A DNA stretch of 54,870 nucleotides from an uncultured Granulosicoccus sp. (GCA_937924505.1 CALDSR010000071.1:1-54870), one strand, 5' to 3'; numbered from the stretch's first letter, positions 11,653-21,011 are shown. Translations and numbers: made by a program. Notes: a model not told the origin generated them from the sequence alone.

Positions 11653-12111
11653 CTACTCGCCGGCTTCAGCGAGGGCCTCGGCGAGATTTTCTCGCTCGAC
11701 GCAGGAGTCAGGGCAAAGCGTCTTGAGAATGGCTAGATTACCCTTAGCCCACTTAATTTTACCTTGCATAATGAATAGCTCCCCCTGATACTCCAGTGCG
11801 CCGAGGTGCTCTGGGTTTAAAGACAGTGCTCTCGCGTAGGCCTTGTCTGCACCGACAAGATTCCCCGTATTTTTTGCAGCGTAACCAAATAGATTCCATG
11901 CGTCGGCATTCTTTTTGTCCTTTGAAAGAACCTTGTCGAGCTCTTCAATGGCCTTTTTATAGCGCTCTTTGTAAATCAGTTGTTCTGCATTCTTGTAGTT
12001 CTGCGAAATTTTCGTGATTTCCTTGTCTGATTCATTATTTTCCGCGAGTGCATCCGCTTGCCCGGCTGTGAACATTATGAATACCAATATAGGTAACAAG
12101 GTTTTTTTCAT
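11653..12111 (-). CDS. Secreted TPR-repeat protein
   Basis: A 152-residue exported protein of unknown specific role. Residues 1-23 are a Sec signal peptide (MKKTLLPILVFIMF, cleavage near ADALA). The rest contains about two to three tetratricopeptide-like repeats, including YKKAIEELDKVLSKD, ADAWNLFGYAAKNTG and NLVGADKAYARALSLNPEH, so it probably binds a partner protein in the periplasm. Two cysteines near the C terminus (LCPDSC) may form a disulfide. It is divergent from the DMT transporter gene by 27 bases; no operon partner is seen. Confidence 0.75.
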   Translation of the reverse strand: MKKTLLPILVFIMFTAGQADALAENNESDKEITKISQNYKNAEQLIYKERYKKAIEELDKVLSKDKKNADAWNLFGYAAKNTGNLVGADKAYARALSLNPEHLGALEYQGELFIMQGKIKWAKGNLAILKTLCPDSCVERENLAEALAEAGE

Positions 12112-12138
12112 GGTTTGCTTTATTTTTATCAGTTGGTG

Positions 12139-13026
12139 ATGTCAAATAATATTCGTGCCGGTTTGTACATGATCTTGTCGATGGCCGGTTTTACAATTAA
12201 TGACACTTTGATCAAATCGCTCGATAATGCCTTGCCCGTATCCGAAATCATGGCAGTACGAGGATTCGTATTGACGGGTCTTATCTTCGTGCTCTTGATA
12301 TATAACGGATTCCTGTCAAGAATCAAGGAAGTATTTACACCACTTATTGGCTTGCGCGCGAGTATGGAACTGATGGCCACCTTCGCGTTTTTAACGGCTT
12401 TGCCTCTGCTGCCATTTGCGAGCTTGTCTGCCATTCTTCAGTCATTACCTTTGGTCGTGACGCTCGGCGCGGCACTGGTATTTCGTGAAAAGGTAGGCTG
12501 GCGGCGCTGGCTTGCAATACTGGTTGGTTTTATCGGGGTCTTGATTATCATCCGCCCCGGTAGTTCCGTATTCCAGTTCGCCTCGGTCATAATGATCATT
12601 TCGGTCATGTTTGCCGCAGCCCGTGATCTGGCAACGCGTGCGTTACCGGGTACGACACCCTCGTTACTGGTTTCCTGCGCAACCGCTGTTCTTGTTGCGC
12701 TGTTTGGCGCCGTGTTGACAACCTTTCAAGGAAATTGGTTACCCATCAACGTGGAACAGGGAATAACACTGGCACTCGCTGCCGGTTTCCTGTTTTTTGG
12801 CTATCAGTTCATTATCATGGCGATGCGTATTGGAGACGTTGCATACGTTGTGCCTTTTCGCTACACCAGTCTGTTGTGGGCAATTGGTCTGGGATACCTC
12901 ATCTTCGGCGAGATACCTGATCGATTCACGATTGCCGGATCTGTTATCGTCGTGTCGATGGGATTGTTTACCTTGTACCGTGAAGTGAAGCTGTCACGTA
13001 GCAAGCCTGAAACACGCTTGAATTAA
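12139..13026 (+). CDS. DMT-family (EamA) transporter
   Basis: Inner-membrane permease of the drug/metabolite transporter superfamily, 295 residues from ATG 12139 (the frame also opens at a TTG 24 bases earlier). About ten hydrophobic segments are visible in two EamA halves; the first half carries the characteristic LPLLPFASLSAILQSLPLVV region and the second ends with FRYTSLLWAIGLGYLIFGE. The substrate is unknown; members export amino acids or related metabolites. The C terminus is positively charged. Confidence 0.85.
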   Translation: MSNNIRAGLYMILSMAGFTINDTLIKSLDNALPVSEIMAVRGFVLTGLIFVLLIYNGFLSRIKEVFTPLIGLRASMELMATFAFLTALPLLPFASLSAILQSLPLVVTLGAALVFREKVGWRRWLAILVGFIGVLIIIRPGSSVFQFASVIMIISVMFAAARDLATRALPGTTPSLLVSCATAVLVALFGAVLTTFQGNWLPINVEQGITLALAAGFLFFGYQFIIMAMRIGDVAYVVPFRYTSLLWAIGLGYLIFGEIPDRFTIAGSVIVVSMGLFTLYREVKLSRSKPETRLN

Positions 13027-13040
13027 GATCTCAGAGGCGA

Positions 13041-14366
13041 TCAGTTGCCTGATTCATCACCCATGCGATTAATGACGTCAGAATCATAAGGGCGTGATTC
13101 CCATACTTCTTCGGCTTCTTCCAGATCTTCGAGTATCGCGTCATCAGCTGATTCGATCGCCAGTTCAGTTGCAATGACACCGGTTCGGTAGTTGATGGTC
13201 AGGTGTGGAGATGCATCATCTCCGATATCGTATCGGCGTTGTGTCATGCGGTAGAGACCGTACAGGCAGATGGCGCTTTGCAGTGCTATCAACGTAATGA
13301 AATACCATTCGATGCCAAGGTGTGACATCGCGTATCCCACCACGATAGGACCACTGACAGCACCGAGTCCGTTTATAAACAGCAAACCACCTGCGGCGGC
13401 TGCCATCTGGTCGTTATCGAGATAATCATTGGCATAGGCCACCAGCACTGAGTAAAGCGGATTGCTGCACCCACCCAGAACCAGGGCTACGCTGAGTAAA
13501 ACCCATAGCGCTGAACCAAAAAACATGGCGATCATAGCTGCAAACGCACCAATTGCAGTCAAACCGATAATCAGCCATCGGCGATCCAGACGGTCTGACA
13601 TCCAACCGATCGGATACTGGAAAAGAAGCCCGCCAAGAAAAATTGCAGTGATGAAATAAGACGTGTTGGCAATCGACAGGCCTCGTTCAGTGGCATAGAC
13701 CGGCGACATCGCGAACAGGACTGAAAATACGCCGCCCATCAATAGCGTGCCAACACAGGCCAGAGGTGAGGCCTTGATGAGATCGGTCAGGGACATGCTG
13801 CGCGCAGCTTCATGCAATGGCGCGGGAGAGGAAGACAGCAACATCGGTGCGAACGAGATTGACACCAGCACCGTTATCAACACAAAAAGATCGTAGCCAC
13901 CCGGATCGGCCACATTCAGTAATAACTGGCCGAGTACGATGCCACCCATTTGAACGATCAGATACAACGAAAGTGTCTGACCGCGAGTCTCATTTGAAGT
14001 GGAATCATTCAGCCAGCTTTCAGCAACTACATAGATGCCTGAAAAGCAGAAGCCGACCAACACTCGCAAAAGCCACCAGGCAATCGGATCGACGATTGCA
14101 GCGTACAAGATAAAGGCGGCTGAGACTAATGACCCCAATGCTGCGAACACACGAACATGCCCAACCCGTTGAAGCATGATGGGTGTGATCCGTGAGCCAC
14201 CAAGAAAACCGAGAAAATAGCCCGCCATGATGTAACCCATGGTGGAGGAATCGATATTCTCCAGCGAACCACGTACACCGAGTAGCGTGCCCTGCAGACC
14301 ATTGCCAAGCATCAGCAACAACATACCGATGAGAAGAGCCCAGGATTGGCGTAAGACAAGAAGCAT
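13041..14366 (-). CDS. MFS transporter (YcaD-like)
   Basis: Major facilitator superfamily carrier of 441 residues from ATG 14366; an upstream in-frame TTG at 14378 is possible but less likely. Twelve hydrophobic segments are apparent, with the MFS loop motif seen as YPIGWMSDRLDRRWLIIG in the second half. The overall look (LGVRGSLENIDSSTMGYIMAGYF near the N terminus, RVLVGFCFSGIYVVAESWLN) matches the YcaD-type group. An acidic cytoplasmic tail of about 60 residues follows the last helix. It is divergent from the isomerase gene. Confidence 0.85.
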   Translation of the reverse strand: MLLVLRQSWALLIGMLLLMLGNGLQGTLLGVRGSLENIDSSTMGYIMAGYFLGFLGGSRITPIMLQRVGHVRVFAALGSLVSAAFILYAAIVDPIAWWLLRVLVGFCFSGIYVVAESWLNDSTSNETRGQTLSLYLIVQMGGIVLGQLLLNVADPGGYDLFVLITVLVSISFAPMLLSSSPAPLHEAARSMSLTDLIKASPLACVGTLLMGGVFSVLFAMSPVYATERGLSIANTSYFITAIFLGGLLFQYPIGWMSDRLDRRWLIIGLTAIGAFAAMIAMFFGSALWVLLSVALVLGGCSNPLYSVLVAYANDYLDNDQMAAAAGGLLFINGLGAVSGPIVVGYAMSHLGIEWYFITLIALQSAICLYGLYRMTQRRYDIGDDASPHLTINYRTGVIATELAIESADDAILEDLEEAEEVWESRPYDSDVINRMGDESGN

Positions 14367-14509
14367 CGAGGTTAACAATCGTCGTTGTGTGCGACCTTAT
14401 ACCGGCTGTAGATCCATAACGCATGCCAAAAGGCGAAAACGTCATGTCGCAGTTGGAACAACGGAGCAGTTATACTGACTAAAAGAATTGTTCAACGGGA
14501 AAATAACTT

Positions 14510-15097
14510 ATGGCACACACTGTCGACTACTATCATTTTTTGATCTCCCCATGGAGCTACCTGGCCATCAGTCAGTTCAACGAGATCAAGCAAAAGACCG
14601 GTGCTAATGTCAATTATTACCCTATCGATGTCATGTCTACTTTTGGCAATATGGGTGGACAACCTCCTGCACAGCGTCATCCATCGCGGCAGAAATTTCG
14701 CATGGATGAACTCAAGCGCTGGTCAAGCTACCTATCCATTCCCATGAATCTTACGCCTGCCTTTTTCCCAGCCGACCAATCCACCGCTGCCAAGATGGTT
14801 TATGCGACGACGGGTGAAGATGCGGCAACCTTGAGCGACGCCGTTTTGACGGCTGTCTGGCGAGATGAGAAAAACATTGCTGATCCGGATACACTGGTCG
14901 CGATTGCCAATGAAGCGGGTCTGGATGGCCAGGCCTTGCTGGCTTCGAGTTCAGATGCATCCATGCAGGAGGCGTATGACGCCCGTACGGCACAGGCGCA
15001 TGAGCGCAATGTGTTTGGTTCTCCAAGCTGGATCGTCAATGATGAAATGTTCTGGGGTCAGGATCGACTCGACTTTCTTGAACGCGCACTAGCCTGA
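14510..15097 (+). CDS. 2-hydroxychromene-2-carboxylate isomerase-like (kappa-GST / DsbA fold)
   Basis: Cytosolic thioredoxin-fold protein of 195 residues. The N-terminal SPWSYLA with Ser near position 13 matches the glutathione-binding serine of the HCCA isomerase / kappa glutathione transferase family, and the C-terminal NVFGSPSWIVNDEMFWGQDRL is the family's cis-proline loop and end. Known members isomerise a naphthalene-degradation intermediate, but most genomic homologues, like this one with no aromatic-degradation neighbours, have no known substrate. Confidence 0.88.
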   Translation: MAHTVDYYHFLISPWSYLAISQFNEIKQKTGANVNYYPIDVMSTFGNMGGQPPAQRHPSRQKFRMDELKRWSSYLSIPMNLTPAFFPADQSTAAKMVYATTGEDAATLSDAVLTAVWRDEKNIADPDTLVAIANEAGLDGQALLASSSDASMQEAYDARTAQAHERNVFGSPSWIVNDEMFWGQDRLDFLERALA

Positions 15098-15143
15098 ATC
15101 CAGTTACTGAACCCCAACTACTCAGACTCATAAGAAGCAGGAC

Positions 15144-16769
15144 ATGATGATCCGAATAATTACGGCACTGATGCTGTTTTTTCTTGCCCCATATGTTTTA
15201 GCCGATACGTGTGAAGCGCCTGATTCAAGCCGGCCTTATCAGCTTGTCTTTGAAGAGAACTTCAATGGATCGACACTTGATCGTGGGCGCTGGAATACCG
15301 AGTTCTTGTGGGGGCCAGGTGTCATCATTAACAACGAAACGCAGTATTACGTCAATGACGGGCAGTTTGCTTATGATCCGTTTTCGATAACCGACGGTGT
15401 CTTGAGTATCTCCGCGATCAAGGCACCCTTTGATCGCAGCCTTTTGTATCTGACGCGTTCTATCTACTCTGCGAACACGGTTGAATTGTTGTGGCGGGTG
15501 CCCGCTGATGCTACATCCTATGAAATTTATCGCGATGGCGAGTTGCAAGGATCAGCGACCGGGGGCTCGTTTCTACAATCTGATCTGCGTGATGGTATCG
15601 ACTACGCCTACGAGGTTGTCGCGCTTGACAACAGTGGCAATCAGATCGTTGCCGCGCAGCTGACCGTTAATACTGCTGATCGGCCCATGCCGTCTCCGGA
15701 ACAAGCTTTCGGACTGGGTCTGGGGGCGAATGTGTATTCGGATACCAATGCTGAACTCGTCTGGCGTGCGCCGAACCGTGCTGGGTCTTATGTCGTTTAC
15801 CGCGATGGTGAACTGTATCGTACCTTGAGCAGCGGCAACTTCAAGAGCTTGTACGAAGTTGGGCTAGAGCCCGGCCGGACTTATGTTTACCGAGTCGAGG
15901 CTTATGACGCATGCGATGAATTGATCATCGCGGATCAAATTGATGTCAATACGGCTGACGGCATCACGCCTGCAGATAGCTCTGTTCAAAGACTGGTAAT
16001 TCGAGCAACCGAGTTTTCAAAATCAACTGCCGAGATAGCCTGGAATGCAGTTCAAGGTGCTCGTCAATATGATATTTATGACAATGAAGTGTTTATCGTG
16101 AACACAGATGGACGTTCATTGTTCATTGACGATCTTGTTCCGGGCATTGACAGAAAGTTCAGGGTTGTTGCACTCGATGCGGATGGCGCTGTACTTGACC
16201 AGACAACAAGAGTCCTGAACACAGCTGACAATAGTTTTGCTTTGAATCGACAGCCTTTTCTCTCCGGTGTTATCACCAGCTACGATTCATTCCGGTTTAA
16301 ATATGGTCGGATAGAGGCACGTGCACGAATGCCGGCAGGCAAAGGTCTCTGGAGTGCGTTCTGGTTACTGAATGCTTACTACAATCAGGATCAACCGGAA
16401 GATCCGGAAATTGACATCATCGAGGCTATCGGGGATGCAACAACCGTTGCCAATCATGCCTATCATTATTTCGAAGACTTCAACGGTGATGGTTTTTTTA
16501 ACAGCCTTGTGTCAAGCGAAGGGCGGGCTGCTATCAGCGATTTCTCCGCGGACTTCCATACCTACCGCGTTGACTGGGAGGAAGGTCGGATTGTCTGGTA
16601 CGTAGACGACGTCGAGACCCATCGTGTAGAAGGCCCACAAGTTTCAGATGAACAGATGTATCTCATCGCCAATCTGGCTGTTGGCGGTACGTTCCCGGGG
16701 CCTGCTGATGAGTCGACGCCTTTTCCAGCGAATTTTGAGATTGACTACATTCGGGTCTATCAGCGTTAA
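15144..16769 (+). CDS. Secreted GH16 glycoside hydrolase with three FN3-like repeats inserted in the catalytic domain
   Basis: Exported beta-glucanase-type enzyme of 541 residues. Residues 1-20 form a signal peptide. Residues 32-105 (LVFEENFNGSTLDRGRW, then NNETQYYVNDG) match the first strands of a GH16 domain; residues 370-541 hold the rest, including the catalytic motif EIDIIE with E422, D424 and E427, and end in the usual FEIDYIRVYQR. Between them lie three repeats of about 75-90 residues (near 107-178, 196-272, 287-362), each with a W-containing first strand, a YE/YVVYRDGEL-like turn and the closing VNTAD or LNTAD. Likely target is a beta-1,3 or mixed-linkage glucan (laminarin-like); kappa-carrageenan or agar types are less certain. 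Confidence 0.88.
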   Translation: MMIRIITALMLFFLAPYVLADTCEAPDSSRPYQLVFEENFNGSTLDRGRWNTEFLWGPGVIINNETQYYVNDGQFAYDPFSITDGVLSISAIKAPFDRSLLYLTRSIYSANTVELLWRVPADATSYEIYRDGELQGSATGGSFLQSDLRDGIDYAYEVVALDNSGNQIVAAQLTVNTADRPMPSPEQAFGLGLGANVYSDTNAELVWRAPNRAGSYVVYRDGELYRTLSSGNFKSLYEVGLEPGRTYVYRVEAYDACDELIIADQIDVNTADGITPADSSVQRLVIRATEFSKSTAEIAWNAVQGARQYDIYDNEVFIVNTDGRSLFIDDLVPGIDRKFRVVALDADGAVLDQTTRVLNTADNSFALNRQPFLSGVITSYDSFRFKYGRIEARARMPAGKGLWSAFWLLNAYYNQDQPEDPEIDIIEAIGDATTVANHAYHYFEDFNGDGFFNSLVSSEGRAAISDFSADFHTYRVDWEEGRIVWYVDDVETHRVEGPQVSDEQMYLIANLAVGGTFPGPADESTPFPANFEIDYIRVYQR

Positions 16770-17707
16770 TTGAGTTTCAGATCAATCACAACTGCCGATA
16801 TGATCAGTGCTCCGCCAAGAAACGATAGTGTACTAAGCTCGGTACCGATGAGAAAGTAGGCTGACAGGGTTGCGACGATGATTTCTGTCATGGTCAACAG
16901 CGCAGCCGTCGGTGCGGGAATTCGTCGTGCTCCCCATATTTGTCCAAGCATCGATGGCAACAGAACAATGCAGCCGAACAGTAATGCGAGCGGAATGACT
17001 GTCATAACGACGCCTGGCTCCGGCGTCAGGTAGGCAATTGTCATGCTGTCAGGGAGCAAGCTGCCCAGGCCAACAGCCGCGATCACGTTAAAGCCGATCG
17101 CAAGGCTTGCGGCAACGATACTACCTCCACACAATGCAGCGGCCGTTGCAGCGAAAGCGCCTGAGGTTTCCCGACCACGCAACAGGGCAAGGCTGACTCC
17201 CCAGAACAGGCCAGAACCGATACCACACCAATCTCCAATGTTCTTTGGTAGCGGTAGTTCGGTACCACCACCCAAGAGAAGCCACAAACCGCACAGAGCT
17301 ATGGCAATGACGAAGAATTTCTGTCGCTTGATTGGTTCACCATAAATTATTCGCGCCGCAAATGTGGTCCAGACGGGCAGCAGGTAAAACAAAAATATTA
17401 CCCGCACGACATCGGAGTACAGCAAGCCGATGAAATACATGACGCTGGAGGTACCCAGGGCAAAACCGACAAGCCAAGGTGTTGTGTTTCTGAATTCAGC
17501 CGATTCGCGTTGTTGCCAGACGAGAATCAGGGCGGGGAGCGCGGCGGCGGCCATGATCAGCGCAATGGCCCACAGTCCGTTGACCCCGTGTTCATCAAGG
17601 CGACGCAGCGGCAGCCAGAACAGACCCCAGACAGCCGAGCCCAGTGCTACGGCGAGAGCGCCACTGCGATCAGTCTTTGTGTATCCTTGAGGTACGGTGA
17701 TTGACAT
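16766..17707 (-). CDS. DMT-family (EamA) transporter
   Basis: Inner-membrane permease, 313 residues, with about ten hydrophobic helices in two halves. Its C-terminal stop overlaps the GH16 stop by 4 bases on the opposite strand. The second half carries IPAPTAALLTMTEIIVAT and LGGALIISAVV, the usual EamA end. It is not a close copy of the transporter at 12139-13026, so the two are not a recent duplication. Substrate unknown. Confidence 0.85.
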   Translation of the reverse strand: MSITVPQGYTKTDRSGALAVALGSAVWGLFWLPLRRLDEHGVNGLWAIALIMAAAALPALILVWQQRESAEFRNTTPWLVGFALGTSSVMYFIGLLYSDVVRVIFLFYLLPVWTTFAARIIYGEPIKRQKFFVIAIALCGLWLLLGGGTELPLPKNIGDWCGIGSGLFWGVSLALLRGRETSGAFAATAAALCGGSIVAASLAIGFNVIAAVGLGSLLPDSMTIAYLTPEPGVVMTVIPLALLFGCIVLLPSMLGQIWGARRIPAPTAALLTMTEIIVATLSAYFLIGTELSTLSFLGGALIISAVVIDLKLN

Positions 17708-17731
17708 CGCAAACAGCTTAGAGGATTTGTC

Positions 17732-18130
17732 ATGGATTTAATGAAAATGGGTAAGGATTTGTTGGGCGACAAGCTCGGCGATGCTGGTGGCATCATGGAG
17801 GCCTTGGGTGGGCTCACTGGTGGCAATGGTTTGGATCTTGGTGGCATCGCCGACAAGTTGAAGCAGGGCGGTCTTGGCGATCAGGTTGATTCATGGATGG
17901 GTGACGGTGAGAACCTGCCGGTATCTGCCGATCAGGTCAAGCAAGCCGTTGGTGAGGACAAGCTGAGTGAAATGGCCGGCAAGCTCGGTGTTGATACGGA
18001 TGGTGCTGCTGACAAGCTGTCGCAATTGCTTCCGTCTGTCATGGACAAGGCGAGCTCAGGCGGGAATTTGCTTGAGCAGTTCACGAGTGGTAATCCACTT
18101 GATATTGCCAAGGGACTTTTTGGCAAATAA
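17732..18130 (+). CDS. YidB-like (DUF937) protein
   Basis: Cytosolic 132-residue protein of the YidB family, rich in Gly, Asp and Leu, without cysteine. The central part DQVDSWMGDGENLPVSADQV and the segment KLSEMAGKLGVDTDGAADKLSQLLP match the family's conserved core. Its biochemical role is unknown. A 24-base gap separates it from the divergent DMT gene, so the two promoters must overlap; a large hairpin follows its stop. Confidence 0.82.
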   Translation: MDLMKMGKDLLGDKLGDAGGIMEALGGLTGGNGLDLGGIADKLKQGGLGDQVDSWMGDGENLPVSADQVKQAVGEDKLSEMAGKLGVDTDGAADKLSQLLPSVMDKASSGGNLLEQFTSGNPLDIAKGLFGK

Positions 18131-18151
18131 GAACTGTTTTATGTCTTGTAA

Positions 18152-18190
18152 GGCCACTAGCCGCAACGTTTACGGTTGCGGCTAGTGGCC
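18152..18190. terminator. Perfect 16-bp hairpin between convergent genes
   Basis: GGCCACTAGCCGCAAC pairs without mismatch to GTTGCGGCTAGTGGCC around a 7-base loop. It lies between the YidB-like gene and the convergent transhydrogenase gene, 21 bases after the former's stop. No T tract follows on either strand, so it is an unusual terminator if it is one. Confidence 0.6.
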
Positions 18191-18219
18191 AACTGCAAGT
18201 TACGTTCATGCAGTCGTTT

Positions 18220-19524
18220 CTACCAATAACTGACCGCTCCCAAATACATATTCTCCATATCAACCAGATTCGACTCCCGCGGTGCATTTGAAATAGCTCG
18301 CTTTTGCCTGAATGATGATTCTGCCAGCGCCTTTACGTGCGTCTCGCCAAAGCCCACGCCAGTCAGCCCATTGGGTATACCCGTCTCGCGCATCATCTCA
18401 ATCAGTCGTTTCGACAGTACCTCTCCCGCATCGTCGACAGTGGCTCCTTTGCTGTCTGCCTGTAAATAATTTGCACAGTCCAGATGACGGCTTGGGGTTG
18501 CTGCCGCGGTGTATTGGAATATGGACGGCGCGTTGACGATGACACTGATACCGTGAGGCACGAACGGTGACGGTATTGCATAACCCTCTGTCGTGATGTC
18601 TTTCATCAAATGTGTGATCCCATAAGACATGGCGTGTGGCAGATGGGTCCCGGAATTGCCGAAAGCGATGCCAGCCAGAGACGCTCCCCACATCAATTTG
18701 TCACGCGCTTCGTGGTCGGATGCATCGGCGACTCCGCGGGCGAGATACCGCCCGGCGATATGCAAGGCTTCTCTGGCGACGATTTCGCTGAACGGGTTTG
18801 TCCCCTGTAGAAACTGTCTCGTTGCGGGCTCTTTGATCTTGTCATGTTCGGTGTAGGATCGAGCGGTGTAACACTCAAGGGCGTGACAGCATAAGTCGAA
18901 ACCGGTAGACGCCACGACGTTAGCCGGCAAACTGTCACAGCAGGACGGATCGACCAACGCTTCATCGGGAAGCAGGTGAGGACTGGCCAACACGAATTTT
19001 GTATCAAACTCATTGATTCTCAAAACGGTAATCGACGTGCACTCGGACCCTGTCCCCGAGGTCGTCGGACAGCTAAGGTGAGTAAGTACCGGGCCGCTTA
19101 TCGGTTTGCCCTGACCCGCCGGCGGTGCAAAGTACTCATCAATTCTGCCACCATGCGCGTGAATCACGAGTGCGCCTTTGGCCGTATCGATAACTGACCC
19201 ACCACCGACTGAGACAAGGCCATCAACCTTTGCGTCCTGCAAGAACAAAGCGGCGCGGGTGACCGAATCATCATCTGGTTCGACGCGTATATCAGAGAAC
19301 ACGACGACTTCAAGGCCTGCAGATTCAAGTGAGGCGCGCGCGCGCGCGACAAGCGGTCCACCGGCCAACAATGGGTCAGTAAAAAGTGCGATTCGTTTCA
19401 GTAGGCGCGCCGCTGCGCGAGCACCAACTTCATCCAGACACCCGCGACCAAAGGTAAGCCTTGGCATGGCAACGGTGAATGTGTCTGCGCCGTTTTCGGT
19501 AGGTGCGTGATACTGGCAACCCAT
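18220..19524 (-). CDS. Iron-containing alcohol dehydrogenase, hydroxyacid-oxoacid transhydrogenase type
   Basis: Predicted enzyme that oxidises 4-hydroxybutyrate to succinic semialdehyde while reducing 2-oxoglutarate to 2-hydroxyglutarate. The 434-residue length exceeds the usual 380-390 of iron alcohol dehydrogenases and fits the ADHFE1/HOT group, as does VPHGISVIVNAPSIFQYTA. The nucleotide loop GGGS is at 107-110, and iron ligands are seen as D210 and H214 (GFDLCCHALE), H297 (LPHAMSYG) and H324 (PHGIS). An insertion between H297 and H324 is also as in the HOT group. A run of alternating G and C (about 19333-19349) encodes VARARASL. No 4-hydroxybutyrate gene is nearby. Confidence 0.85.
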   Translation of the reverse strand: MGCQYHAPTENGADTFTVAMPRLTFGRGCLDEVGARAAARLLKRIALFTDPLLAGGPLVARARASLESAGLEVVVFSDIRVEPDDDSVTRAALFLQDAKVDGLVSVGGGSVIDTAKGALVIHAHGGRIDEYFAPPAGQGKPISGPVLTHLSCPTTSGTGSECTSITVLRINEFDTKFVLASPHLLPDEALVDPSCCDSLPANVVASTGFDLCCHALECYTARSYTEHDKIKEPATRQFLQGTNPFSEIVAREALHIAGRYLARGVADASDHEARDKLMWGASLAGIAFGNSGTHLPHAMSYGITHLMKDITTEGYAIPSPFVPHGISVIVNAPSIFQYTAAATPSRHLDCANYLQADSKGATVDDAGEVLSKRLIEMMRETGIPNGLTGVGFGETHVKALAESSFRQKRAISNAPRESNLVDMENMYLGAVSYW

Positions 19525-19682
19525 AAAACCTCTGTCGCTCGACTGGCATGTTGATGTATGCCGTCATGGTAGCGCGATGGAGGCAAATAGGAAACGGCGC
19601 CTTGTGGCGCCGTTCGGTGTCGATCACAAGCAGCGATTCAATGGCCGCTTGCGTCGCATTTGGTCACGGTACGGAACCAGCG

Positions 19683-21011
19683 TTACTTCTGACTCAGGAT
19701 GTTCAAACCCTTGAGCAGATTCAGTGCTTCGTATAGCTGATAGTCGTCGTAAACAAGGCTATCTTCCTGATCGCCATTCTCGGCATCATCTGCACCTTCA
19801 CCCGCAGCGTCAGCGTCTTCGTCTTCAGATGTGTTGCTCAAGGCGCCACGTAAACTGGATTCAGTCAGTGGTGTGAAGTCACCCTCTTGCTCTGGACGAG
19901 TCCAGGAACCTGGCAACGTTGTGATATCCGGCTCGATACCCAGAGCCTGGATAGATCGACCATTTGGTGTGTAATAGCGTGATGTCGTCAGCTTGACCGC
20001 TCCACCGGCGGGCAGATCCTGAATGGTTTGAACCGAACCTTTGCCAAACGTCTTTGAGCCAAGTACTACGGCACGGCCGTGATCCTGCATCGCGCCCGCG
20101 ACAATTTCTGACGCCGAGGCTGAACCACCATTGACCAGAACGACCAGTGGGGCTCCGTCCAGAACGTCGCCGTTGGTGGCATCGTAGCGAAGCTTGGAAT
20201 CGTCTTCACGACCATCGGTGTAGACGATCATGCCATCGTTCAGGAACGCATCAGATACACCGACTGCCCCAGAAAGAACTCCACCGGGGTTGTTACGCAG
20301 GTCCAGTACCATGCCTTTGAGCGAGCCGCCTGACTCCTTCTTCATCTTTTTGATGGCTTTGAGCATGTCGGCGGTGGTCTTGGTCTGGAAGTTTGAGATT
20401 CGCAGATATCCGTAATCATCGTCCAGCATGCGATTGCGGACGCTGGTGACCTTGATAATGGCGCGTTTGATATCAATCGTCAGTGGTCGATCTTCACCTT
20501 CACGAATGACGGTAAGCCTGAGATTGCTGCCAGGTTTGCCGCGCATCAGCTTGACTGCATCATTGAGCGACAGGCCCTTGACGGGCGTGTCATCCAGTCG
20601 GATGATCAAATCACCTGATTGCATTCCCGCGCGTGCTGCAGGGGTATCGTCTATCGGGGAGACAACCCTGACGAAACCATCTTCCATACCGACTTCGATA
20701 CCGAGACCGCCGAACTCACCGGTTGTGCCGATGCGAAGTTCATTGAATTCTTCGGTGTTCAGATAGGCTGAATGCGGATCAAGCCCGTTGAGCATTCCGC
20801 GAATGGCAAACTCGAGCAATTCGTCGTCAGAGACCTCTTCAACGTAATCGTTCTTGATGCGGCTAAAAACGTCGGTAAACGTGCGCATCTGTTCGAGAGG
20901 CAGTTCGTGACCGCTGGTTCGAGTGGCCAGCACTCCCTGACCAATGGTCAGTGATCCACCGACTACGGCACCAATCAGAACCAGTGTGGCCGAGCGTTTT
21001 TTTCCAGTCAT
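19683..21011 (-). CDS. C-terminal processing protease (S41)
   Basis: Periplasmic, membrane-anchored serine protease of 442 residues. Residues 9-29 form a hydrophobic anchor or signal. A PDZ domain spans about 97-185 (GGLGIEVGMEDGFVRVVSP, GMQSGDLIIRLDD). The Ser/Lys dyad is S299 in NGGSASASE and K324 in TFGKGSVQ. An acidic linker (EDEDADAAGEGADDAE) precedes the C terminus. It lies just after envC, an arrangement common in proteobacteria where the protease takes part in cell-wall hydrolase control or general envelope processing. Confidence 0.93.
   Translation of the reverse strand: MTGKKRSATLVLIGAVVGGSLTIGQGVLATRTSGHELPLEQMRTFTDVFSRIKNDYVEEVSDDELLEFAIRGMLNGLDPHSAYLNTEEFNELRIGTTGEFGGLGIEVGMEDGFVRVVSPIDDTPAARAGMQSGDLIIRLDDTPVKGLSLNDAVKLMRGKPGSNLRLTVIREGEDRPLTIDIKRAIIKVTSVRNRMLDDDYGYLRISNFQTKTTADMLKAIKKMKKESGGSLKGMVLDLRNNPGGVLSGAVGVSDAFLNDGMIVYTDGREDDSKLRYDATNGDVLDGAPLVVLVNGGSASASEIVAGAMQDHGRAVVLGSKTFGKGSVQTIQDLPAGGAVKLTTSRYYTPNGRSIQALGIEPDITTLPGSWTRPEQEGDFTPLTESSLRGALSNTSEDEDADAAGEGADDAENGDQEDSLVYDDYQLYEALNLLKGLNILSQK

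Noticed and set aside
19333..19349. Alternating G/C run in the transhydrogenase gene as a Z-DNA or phase-variable tract
   Set aside because: It encodes an ordinary VARARA segment of a helix, and the frame is intact; short enough to be codon-driven.
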